From positions 1 to 32,500 of the forward strand of contig JAQGDQ010000256.1 of the NCBI GenBank assembly GCA_030141605.1: a stretch of DNA of 32,500 nt, written 5' to 3'. The position numbers and the translations under genes are program-made. The notes beneath the pieces are model-generated. The model saw nothing but the letters and a program-made list of their open reading frames with translations, ran no database searches and was not told where the DNA came from. The stretch is from Tubiluchus corallicola (taxonomy: Eukaryota; Priapulida; Priapulimorpha; Priapulimorphida; Tubiluchidae). The first letter of the stretch is position 1, and each line of letters begins with the position of its first letter. This document shows, in pieces, positions 20,725 to 32,000 of the stretch.

Positions 20725-22408
20725 ATTTAATGGACATTTTAACTTCTTTTACGGTCATGACCATGGCAAGTTTCAGAAGAACACTATCTTATTTTCAAGC
20801 TTTCTTTTTCTTGTCAGTTCATGGATGGCGTCAGATGTTCTGCACGCATAGCCTATATAGCAACTATAGCAAAAATCATTGCTAACTTGTTGAATTGCAG
20901 TAAAAGCTAAAATTTATCGAATTTTTTGTTTCAAACTTTTCTAAATACTCGGTATGTAAAACTGCACTTCATTTCTTATTATTAAACTTGCTTTGGCTCT
21001 AATCATTATCTAGCGAATATAGCGTCTGCCTTGACAGCAATATATGTCTTTTTCATATACTGACTATGTTCAAACTTTTTCACATTTCCTGTTTTTCAAA
21101 GCTTGGTCTCAAATTTCAGTTAATTGTACGTCTGTACCATTACTTCGCCCTGTCAAGATTTTCTTCTATTTTTCCCTTTTCTCCTCCCCGCATCAATGTA
21201 ATTGCGTTCAAAGTTAGTCCTTTCCGTCTCTCCTTTTCCAATCACCTCTCCATTATGAAGCCTGAAAGTCCTCAATGCGAGATGTAACAAATATCTACAT
21301 CCGCACAATAGCGTTACTTGTAATAGTTGTTAAGCGAATTAGTGGCTCAATAGACTGCAATAGAGCTATTTATTATGCAGCTCTATAGGATGCAACAGCA
21401 CAGCTGATTAACTATCCACGTGTCGAGTGAAATCTGTCAAGTTGAATCCTTGGCTTTCTGATGAGCTTGAAGGCTCCTCATGACCACCGATCGAGTAGCA
21501 ACCAATGCAAAGTGAACCTCAGATTTAACTAGACAAGGCAGTATAATTGACCAAATTATGTTCTATTCCACATCCGATGCATCAATAAGCAATTATTATT
21601 AACGTAATGTTTAAATAGCCCGAATCCCTATTGCGACCTTCTGTATGTAGAAGGACATCAATGTGTAATTACGTAAGACAAATAAATGCTGAAATAAAAT
21701 GAGTTACTACAAGCAAAGAAACTTTCGTGACGATTGTGTTCAGCAAAATTATAAACACAGTCATCATCAAAGATTTCTCTAATTTCTTTGGCTAATGAAA
21801 TAGAAAGTGTTGGTTAATTAGTTAAAAATTGTATCTCCAGTTTCTCAGTTATTTTTTGCCAACTGTTATGCAACTAAAAGGTATCTTACATATTCGTTCA
21901 TGGGCCTATTTGATATAAATATTATTGTATTCTGCTCTAACGTGTTGGTCAGATAAACGTCGTCACTTCCTACTGTGGTGAGCATTTATTTATTTCACAA
22001 TTTTATAATTGTTGTAAAATCTATCCATTTTCATTTTATTACTTTGTTCTGTATTATAAATGTTGTTTTATTCGTGAAGGTGCTTTCTTAATTTCTATTA
22101 TTATGACATCTTGTTTTAATGTTGAACTCTTAGAGATGTGACATAAATTATGTCCGTATATTAGCGGTTGCTGCTGATTTTTTTCTTTTTGCAAAATGTA
22201 TTGCACATACCTCACTATCATTTTAGTAGTTCATTCAGAAGTTTGCAGCGAGCAGGTAAATCTACCATGCATCTGTACCATAGTAGCAAATTAGCAAGTA
22301 CATCGTACAAGCAAAGCTCAAGACACCAACGCAAAACACCAATCAAGCACGCATGTATACAAATTTCATGTTTTTCGTACTGTGGGCGTAATTATTTTTA
22401 TTTTCACG
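20725..22408. other. Intergenic, nothing assigned
   Basis: AT-rich with pyrimidine-rich stretches (21140-21250). Frames here, such as 21066-21287, show no motif. Confidence 0.5.
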
Positions 22409-22422
22409 CCCCCCCCCCCCCC
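22409..22422. repeat. Poly-C run (14 bases)
   Basis: A homopolymer C run; a shorter run of ten C lies at 19762-19771. Both are likely length-variable and prone to sequencing error, so frames across them are uncertain. Confidence 0.85.
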
Positions 22423-23194
22423 ACATCTGTACTGAATGTTTCTGCTCATTACGAAGCTATTGCATAAATGCGCCGGGATGTAATGGTTCCATGGACATAT
22501 CTCTGTTTCGTTTCTGCTCTTTACGTTTGACGTTTGGAGTCAACTTCCGTCATTTTGAGAGCCCACACATCTCTGCATTGAACCCGCCGATGTCAACACC
22601 GTCGCCGATATTGCACAACACTTTTTGTGAATACTGTAAATTGCATTAAGTATTTTGATCTACGTTCATGGCATATGTAGCTTATGTAATTGGTTACAAT
22701 TAGAGTTTCATTCGTGCTCTTAATTGTACATCGTATTTATCAGTTGATCAGACAGAGAAATACAACTAAATAATTCAGGTTTTATTAAAGAACAATCATT
22801 CACTAAGTTGTGAAATCTGACCAGATCATTACCACTTAATCTTATGGGCTTTTTTATTAATTGAACAACAGGGCTATAGAATGTATAATCACCCAGATAC
22901 CGGCTTCTTCTAAGAATTTGTTCATATACAACTATCTTGTACAATAGATAAACATAGAAGGGTATGATGTAGCTGCGTTCTTGACTTTAAATCCTAATAT
23001 ACTATGTATAGGTTTTTTGACCCAAAAGCAAAATCCAGATATGAAATCCACTTATTTTTCATTTTAAATGTGAGGCCACTTCGATACTGCCGCCTCCTAC
23101 AGTTAATATGATTCAGTATTAACCAATTGTTGTTTTAGCTCGATGTAACTGGTTTGGTGCCATGTGAATTGCGTCTTTCGTCCGGGTTTGTAAA

Positions 23195-23195
23195 C

Positions 23196-23230
<35 letters not shown>

Positions 23231-23231
23231 G
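23195..23231. repeat. AAT trinucleotide microsatellite
   Basis: About 12 AAT units, followed by A/T-rich sequence with scattered TAT/TAC triplets to about 23580. Confidence 0.9.
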
Positions 23232-25210
23232 TTTATTTGGAAGTGTAAATGCAAATACAATATCAAGAAACACTGGGAAAAAACAGATATTAATAATAAT
23301 GATTATATGACAGCGTGCATAGAATAAATGGCAAGAACCAGAAGTGCTTGCACCATTTTAAACACATTTCATCATAGCATTACTGCTAACTGCAGTTGAA
23401 ACACTGATTATACTTTTTTTTGAATGCTCAGTTTGCCATTCTACGATTTACAAGTTTTGTAGCAATATAGAATTCTACTATTCCTACTATTATTGCTTGA
23501 ACCGATACTGTTATTATTATTGTTACTACTTCTCTGTTAATTACTGCTACTTGAACCTACTATTACTATAACTACTACAAATGCAAACGTTTTTTAACTA
23601 TGATGACAATTCCTGCGTCTCTCTTCGTATAACTGAGTTTTTTTTGCTAAAGGTCGATAATTCGGGAAAAGACAGCAACAACATTCTTGCAGAAACTAGA
23701 TCAATACTTGTGTCTAACATCTGTTAATCGCAAGCAATTTGATGATTTTTAAAATTATTAATTGGTTTTATTAATCCGAGATTAAAGGGTAAGCTAACCA
23801 CGAGACGTATCATGCAACTAGGCGTCGCTAGATACTATGCACAAGAACAACTCCACGAAACGGTTTGGAAAGCACCTGGTATAAATCATGATGCATGTTG
23901 CAGACATCACAAGAATAAATCACTAAGAAAGTTTGTGCGTTTATTCTGTCCGCAACATACAGGCCTGTCATTTACATACGAAACCGTAGATTGATTGCTA
24001 TGAGTGAATTATGTTGGTCAAATTGCTTTAAAATGGCAAATACAGTTAGCTCAATAAGTTCTTGAAAGGTCTACAACCATACAATCCTGCGCTAAAGCCG
24101 CAAAACGTAGTTCTCAAGCCTGGTACAAACTAGCCGGTTTTCCTTGTCAAATTTTCTTATATTTGTAGGTTTTAGACGTGTTGAAAAGCCCTAAAAGTTT
24201 TATTCTATATTTGTAAGAATTTGTACAATTGGTAATGAAATAATAAATGCAGATAGGCTTAGTCCCTCAGCCAGGAACCTTCGGATTGATCGAGCGATAT
24301 ATCAATATTTAGTCATATAAGAAGTTTGGACAGTGATGTTCAGGTATATGGTCGGGTGTCATATGTCGGAGATAAGAGATATCTGCTGTTTGTAATTTAT
24401 ATTATAGCCTTATGATCCCGGCAGCTCGCAACTGATAACGGTAGACACTTTAAGTGGCATCGGGTGCCTGACAAACACCTTAAATTGACACCCTCAATAA
24501 AATTGAAACCTTTATCGAACATACGAGGTGCCAGGTAAAGTTAAGCTTAAATGATAGCTTCTTAACCTTGGACCCTAACATAGCAATAAAGTATTTGAAG
24601 TGCATCGTAGTTAGCATTGGTGTAAGACCACGTTTTTCATCATTATTATAAACTGCTTGAACAAATATAATTTGCTTTGCAAAAAAATCTAGTACTATTT
24701 ATTAGGTTGAATACAATAAAAAATGCAAACTCTGCCGTTAATATTGGTAATACTAGCTAGCAGAAAGCATCTTACGTAAGTGCTGACCTTTTATGCAGTT
24801 ACTTAATTTTTCTTTATTAAAAATGCATTTCGTAAATAACTTTTCTCAAAGAATGTCATGTATAAAAGAAACAAATTTTTAAATTTTCAAATTTAAATAA
24901 TTTCAGTGATTTTTCACAAAAGCGACATAATTATAATTGCTAAATTTAAGGATTATATAACCCGACAAACTTAGAATGAAAAGCTGAAAATGCGAGGGTA
25001 GATTTGAAATAAGTACTGTTGCGAAGTTAGCAAAATCCAATTAGGATGCCCGACCATCACTGGTTTTGCAGCGTAATTAAGATTCTCGTTGTTGTTTTGG
25101 CAATCTTTTAACGTAACGGTTGTTCTTGTAGGTGTTCATCAAATAAGTTTTGTTTCTCCATTGTTTTAATCGCTTATAATAAATTTATTGTGATCTAATT
25201 CTTCGCATGC

Positions 25211-25261
25211 AGTCCTTGATTACATAGTAACAAGCACTATGATTACATAGTAACAAGGACT
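25211..25261. repeat. Nested direct and inverted repeat
   Basis: GATTACATAGTAACAAG occurs at 25218-25234 and exactly again at 25241-25257, six bases apart. The pair is bracketed by AGTCCTTG and CAAGGACT, which are inverted copies. It lies just downstream of the sulfatase poly(A) signal. Confidence 0.85.
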
Positions 25262-25442
25262 TTTTAATAAAGCAGTAATCGCCTGCTCAATTTTACATGG
25301 ATATAGAAGTCAGAAAAGCTTAATAACGTTTGATGAGCTCATAGAGGAACCAAACCAGCTATGGCAAAGGATGGGAGTTTTGAACTCCCAGACGAATGCA
25401 GGTACCAGAAATTTTGCATTTATAAGCGATCTTTTGATGCAA

Positions 25443-25448
25443 TTTATT
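25443..25448 (-). terminator. Poly(A) signal AATAAA of the arylsulfatase gene
   Basis: AATAAA on the minus strand lies about 90 bases after the sulfatase stop codon. It is the first canonical hexamer downstream, which gives a short 3' UTR. The cleavage site itself is not visible. Confidence 0.6.
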
Positions 25449-25537
25449 CAGCCTTTAAATTTAACTTATTTAATGAGCTTATAACATCAAATTATAGTCA
25501 ATTTGTGATTAATCAGTAATTCAAGTACATGTCGTTT

Positions 25538-26046
25538 TCACCAACCAGGGACGTAAAAATGATAATCCGATCCATCATAATTGCAGGAACATTGTGGATA
25601 TTCCGCTTCATTACAGCAGGGAGTGACACCGCTATCTCTGTTTACTGAGTCCATTTGCAAAATATCGGGATACGGAATAGTTTCATTGTGGGCTGCAAGT
25701 ATGTCGGCAAGTTTCTGTAACAATATAACTTCTTCTGGATCATCTGCATTCATTGGCCACCGCTCTTGCTGGTCTATGGTAAGATTGTAAATCAATGGCG
25801 GATCCTGAACGTAAGCTTCTTGTCCCCAGCACCACCAGCGACCTAATTTTGTCATAGGATTCACTGGATAGCCACCGTCGGGGCAGTAGTCCGGCATATT
25901 CTGTTCGGAAAATTCGGACAAAGTCGCATAGTGGACCTTGTATTCGTTATACCTTACAGCCATTAGACGATTTGAACAATAGAAGAATGTCAGATTTCGT
26001 TCCGTCTTTTCATCCTTGCCTTGGAGAATCGGCCACATACTGAAAC
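25538..26046 (-). CDS. Arylsulfatase terminal exon, Cys-rich C-terminus
   Basis: The terminal coding exon is 509 bases from acceptor gaaattag|GT to TGA at 25540-25538. The split codon restores YDG-FSMWPILQGKDEKTE. Later blocks include FFYCSNRLMAVRYNEYKVHY, PDYCPDGGYPVNP, PPLIYNLTIDQQERWP and TPCCNEAEYPQCSC. The paired and spaced cysteines near the end resemble the disulfide-rich tail of ARSA. The open frame upstream of the acceptor, to 26056, is intronic read-through. Confidence 0.95.
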
Positions 26047-29000
26047 CTAATTTCAACAGATAACTAATTTATTAAAGTGTCAAACTAAGTTTCAAGGTTT
26101 TGAAAAATAATTCTTTGTAAAGTTATCAATTTAGTTTTGCACAAATGTGTATTATAGTTACGCTTTGACCTCGAAAATGTAAAAATGCTAAGGTTTAGTA
26201 ATTCACGAAACTAATTATTACCTACAGTGCGTGCTAATGTATACCCTTCAAATTCAAATTCGATTTATTTCAATTAGTAATCGTTTCTTTTTTAATTTAA
26301 GACCTCTATTGGGGGCGTCATAAAAATGCGATTTTGTTTTAATGGACAGTTACTTAAAATATTTTCTATTTTACAACTACCAATAGGAACACTACATGGG
26401 CCGTTTGTGTATTGCTGCGTTTCACAATAGTGTTGCACCACACAGTGGTTCACAACACGGTATTGCACCGCAGGTAGTTGCACCACATCTTAATTATACC
26501 TTAACGTGACTGCACTATACGTTGGTTGTTCCCTAGTTTGTAGCAGTTAAAACGCATTTTTGCCCAAAGTCTATAAGTATCAGACAATGTCACCATACAG
26601 ATGCCAATAGGAAGTACTATATACATCAAAAACTTCCCCTTCAAATTTCTATGTAGTTAGCAGGTAACAACACTAGTTATAGGCAAATCAAAAATCTTGC
26701 GAGCACTTTAAGATAGGTCAGTCTTCACGATTCATGATGTCTCTAAGACCGCGTTTCCACTGCGCTCGCACAGACTCGCACAAGCATGAACTTTTCTGTA
26801 TGACTCACGCGGAATAAACTGATGCAATGGCCCGCCTTAGAATACCATTGTTTTACGTGTCTGTCGTTTGCACTGCGTCCGCACGGAAAGCTACACATAC
26901 GCACGGATCCGCTCTTTCATTGTTCAAATTATTTTCTGCGGACGGACAAGCTCATTGTCATAATGGAGGAAGAACAGATCGTAGATGCTGTGGAGATTAG
27001 ACATGCTTTGACAAAAGTAATCCCAAATATAGTCACAAGTATTTTACAAGGCAGTTGTGGGCCGAAGTGGCCTTTCAACTTAATACTGAAGGTAGAATCC
27101 TTAATAATAATTAAAATTAGACATTAAACATATATATATATATATATATGTACATAACACGTATTATGTTTGTGAAAATCTGAATAAAAATTTCATGCTA
27201 AGATACAGTTAATTAGTTGTTGGCTCAGTTTACCTTAGCGTAACAACAAGGCGCTGTTCTGGTGAAATACAATCCCGAAAATTTGCGTTCTGTTTGTTAA
27301 GATGTTCAGAACACAAATCAAGTAAAATTCGGAAGGTTGCAGGTTGCATTCTCAAATAACTAAGGCACTTTTCGTCATGCATTACAAGTTTTTTTAACAA
27401 ATGATGATATTGGCCTAGCTGTTCACGGTTTTCAAATTTTGGGTGTACCCAAAAACGATGTTGTCGCTTCCTGTATCGCCGACTTGCCTTTTTCTTTAAC
27501 CATCACAGCAAAAGAAAACTCTTCTTTCTTCTAGAAAGTCTCATGTGTAGAATTTCACGCTAAAATTTTGGCTCATTTATGATGTATTTTACGAAATGAG
27601 TGCGGTCCCAATGGAAACAACTTTTGCGGAAGTAAAACGTGCGGACAGAATAGTCCGTGTCTGTGCGTGTCTGTGCGTGTCTATGCGGACGCAGTGGAAA
27701 AGCGGAAAAGTCTCTAAACTTGAAGCCACATGTTTCTTGAAAAACCTATGAAAACTTTATGAAACCCATGAAAGTCAAAAAAGTAAAGAAGTCGCTGCTA
27801 TTCATTAGTGGCTATTCAGTATTGTCTATTATTCATCCATATCTATTTTCTATCCGTGATCATGATTATCGCAGCAATTATCTATTCTTAACCTTGAAAC
27901 AAGAAAACCATAATCGTTTTCTAGCATTCAGTAATAGGACTACTAATTCATCTTACTTATTTCATGAAAAATTTGGCTTCCACGTTAATCTCAGAAACAA
28001 CTCCGAAAATTATTTGAGTTTTGTCAATTATCGCAAATAATTTATTCATACTATTTCCGCATAAATTTATTAAATAAGTTGGTACGAGTCACACGCTCAG
28101 TCAGATGATTTTCTGCATTTGTGCTATAGAGCATAGTCCACAATTAGCACTATATGGTTTACTATACTATATTAAATAAGATTGTACGAATTTTAACATG
28201 CAACTAGTCAATTCAACTTACCATCGTAAAGCCTATCAGTAGGAAGTGGCACTCCTATGATGTCAGCTATAGTTGGCAGCACATCCATTGTATTAACAAC
28301 AGCATCTGAGACGCTACCAGATTTTATGACACCTGGCCACCAAGCAATCGAAGGTACTCTTACACCACCCTCAAAAAATCGACCCTTATCACCTGCAAGA
28401 CGTGCACTAATTAAAGGATTTAGTAACATGTGCTCGTGTTAACACAGGAAAGACAAACGTGTCTCAAATTATTCAACCGTTTGGCTGCGCTTGTTTGATC
28501 CACATTCACGAAACGGATTTCTGCATTCACAGACAGTTCAAAACTGAAGTTGAAACCACAGTTCACAAAAGCAAAAGAGGCAATTTACAAACCACATAGG
28601 TGCACCAGAATAACATTTAGGAACAGAATAAATAAATGGAGTTACCTCTGAGTAGACCGTTGGAACCGCCTTCTCTACACAGGTCTTCTTGTCCACCATT
28701 GTCCGAAGAAAAGAGAACAAGAGTGTTCGAATATGTCTTTGTTTCCTTTAAGGTATCCATGATTTCTTGCACTTGCCACTGCATTTCTCTGACGTTGTCA
28801 CCATAAAACCCTAGAAAGGTGGAATTTTTATACGGTTGCAAAATGGCCCCAAGAGCTTCATAGGTAACTGGTTAATAGCTACGCATACGCACATACGGCT
28901 TGTAGCTCAACTTGAGTTGTCCGACAAATGATTTACTACTTCGTTATTAAGCCCATTTCACAGTGAGGACGCGTAGCAAAATACATCGTGCAATTCCTCG

Positions 29001-32000
29001 TGAGGAATTCTGCTGCCAGCTAGAAGTTATGTGTCCTCTTCGTGAGGAATTTTTTCGCATGGTAGACTGCATGTTCCATTTTCCAACTACTCAATTACTT
29101 CTTTCTTATTTAACGAACAACAATTAATCTCTCTTTTAACAAACTGATGATTTTATGTTTTATTAATGCAACACCGATGGCTATATTCGTGAAAAAGAAA
29201 AATAGCGAACGCGTGTATTTATTTTATAAATGCACATTTTCAAATTTTGAAGTGATTAATAAAACTTTATTAAAAAAACAAACAGGCCTAACCACACATT
29301 GACTAGCATTATTAACTATACTTTGTATATGAGAAATACAGCAAATATAACTTAATTTAGACATGGTTATACAGTTTTAACTTTTTTTCAATTTATCATT
29401 TTGTTTCAGCTAAAAGCCATATACAAATATATATATGCACACATACAATAAAATTTAAACTATAGCACACAAAATTAAAAATCTATGACTAAAAAAATCA
29501 CATAAAATTAGGTATTAAGATAAAAAATTATATCTAAAGCTACACTAATCGCATACGTAGAAGTTACATAATTGAACCTGATACAAGTACCTAGTACCTA
29601 GAGTTTTACAGTACAAAACTCGCAAAGTAGTTGTAGTAACTGGACGCGCGGAAAAAACAGTTCGGTTTCACTGTGAAATGAACTTTCTCTCTGTATGAGA
29701 TTTAGAGAAGAAATCAGAAATTTGATGAATTTTTTCAGATTTTCTGACGGCAATTCCATGCGTCATTTTTCCTCACTGTGAAATGGCCTTAGAGTGGCAA
29801 TGAATCATATCCCCAGAATACTTTTTGTGCTTATCACTCATTTTAATTATTTTTGATATCATCTAAAATGCTTTCACGACCATTTGGAAACTTTTTCTAT
29901 ATATTGTGAAAATGATTGTGTATGCTGGGTACAGATAAATTTTTCGATTAAGTGATTGGCAAAACTTGATGGGCTAGTTGACTAGTTGCTTGTTTGTCTA
30001 ACCGGTTGGAAGTTGGTTGGTGGTTGGCTGGTGGTTACTTCGTTAGTTTAAAGGAAAGAACAAGTCACTCAGTTACTGTTATCCCTTAAACTTAGAAAAA
30101 TATAACAAAAAAATTTGCAAAGAACTGCCTATAGGGCATAAATTTAAAATATGCTACATCTGAAAAGAAATTCCCAGGTGTGGTGGTTGCCACCATCCAC
30201 TTGAAAATCATGACGTAACTGGGAGACTTCGTGACTTTTCAGAAGTGCGCCGTGGCTTTTCGTAAGCGCGCGCTTCTTAACCAAACTAATTCAAACTTCT
30301 GCATCTTACCTATGTTCCAAAAATTACAAAACTAGCTATCTAACAATTTCATGCGTATATCGTGCTCGCGTTGAAAGTATTTTTTCTTTGTTTTGATTTT
30401 AAATCCCCCATTACATGACGTCATATAAGCACACTGTAAATCAAAAGAAGAAAAGGAAATGTTAAACTATGTCCCAAAAAAACTTTAAATGCAAAGTTAT
30501 ATTACTTAGCATTTCGTTTACATGCTTGAAAGACTTATGTAAATAGAAAAGTCTTACATTTAATCTTACATTATAGTCTACATTAAAAAATTTTAACTTA
30601 CTATTAATGTAAACGTCCAACATGTTTAACTCCTCCAACTTGGACACACATCAAGAGTATTCAGTATGTCTACGCATAGTCAATTATGTTGTAGCAATTC
30701 ATTTGTCCATGGTATATTTAATGACATCTTGTTTCTAAAGCACCACTCTTGTACAGTATGTAAATTTGATTCAATATGATCACAGTTAATAACAGAAATA
30801 GAAATTGTAAGTGTCGTCAGCAGATTTCAGCACTATGAGTGTTTTTACACTATTTAGAACTTGTTTATAGTAAACTTTTACTTTCAAAATAACAGAAACA
30901 CATTGTAAATAGTGCAAAGCACTACAGTCATGATGGAAAGTGGTTTTGGCAAGGGTAGCAGATGTATAGTCACATAATACCATTCGAAAAAAACAAACGT
31001 AATACGAGATACGAGATTGTAAATACATGAAAGAGCCAGCTTCTAGGAATCACCATGTTTATTGAGCGACGATCGTTTCGTACTGTAGCCATTATCAAAC
31101 TATAAATCAAGCCAAAAAAGAAGAATAAATAATACATTAATAATACAAAGGCGCTGACTGAAACTACAAAACAACAGATTAGAATTTAGCTTATGAAAGG
31201 AAACGAGGTTGTATCAGAAGAAATTGCAGAAAAAATGTAAGAAAATTAACCTAACACATGAGAACCAAAAAAGAACACAACATAGTAAACAATTAGTCCA
31301 AGTCTCCATAATAAAGAGCCACAGCAGTAAGTATTATAAGAATAAAACACAACATCTACATTTTGCGCAATTTACAACAAGTGGGAACTACAAATGCCAC
31401 AACAAAAACAACAGGAACAACGGTCTACTTAATATCAACAATGATGACGACTAACACTACAATAATGTTAATGGGAGAACGCGAATCTAGCAACAATTCA
31501 AACTGTTATAACGTTGTTTTTTCAGTGACTGAAGCCGTCCATCCCAAATTAACATACCACACAAGTGATATTCATTTCACTGTCATATAGTTTAATGGGA
31601 AGCAAGTACATGTATAAAAATATTAAAATTTACCTGTCTATACTTGCACCAGACGATGTTACTGAGAGGCAAATTATGTCCAACATAATCAAATCCGTGA
31701 TTATGAGGTAAATGAGTGCCATCGCTTCTATTGTACGCATTGGTGCCTTTTAAACATACAAAGTTTGTACTGGCAAACTAAAAAACGCATTGCATTAAGG
31801 AATAAACGGCTTGCATCATCAGGCAAAGACTACTGACATAGATAAATAAATGCGCAATAGAAAAAACAAACCTAATCACCATAAAGGTATATTGCATTTA
31901 AATCTTGGCCTCAAAATTTATATAAAATTTTCCTCCAACAGACTTGTCATACTGACCACTGATAGATAATAAAGATGAGAGTATCAGAATACTGAGAAAG

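Larger units (their letters stand above)
22423..25442. other. Intergenic downstream of the sulfatase gene
   Basis: A slightly CpG-richer patch at 22480-22620 has overlapping short frames on both strands (plus 22491-22649, 52 codons), none recognised. The 60-codon ORF at 23812-23994 is likewise unassigned. Otherwise AT-rich with the AAT array and the 25211 repeat. Confidence 0.5.

Noticed and set aside
22491-22649. 52-codon plus ORF in a CpG-richer patch
   Set aside because: Thymine at -3 of the start, no recognisable motif, and antisense frames of equal quality.
23812-23994. 60-codon plus ORF with ATG
   Set aside because: No motif, no splice or poly(A) support, length near the random expectation.
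27759-28040. 93-codon plus ORF inside a sulfatase intron
   Set aside because: AT-rich composition, no motif, no splice or promoter support; length is within chance.
28617-28841. Sulfatase frame continuing past the donor at 28645
   Set aside because: Residues after GLLR lose family similarity, while splicing to 28392 restores GDKG-RFFEGG exactly.
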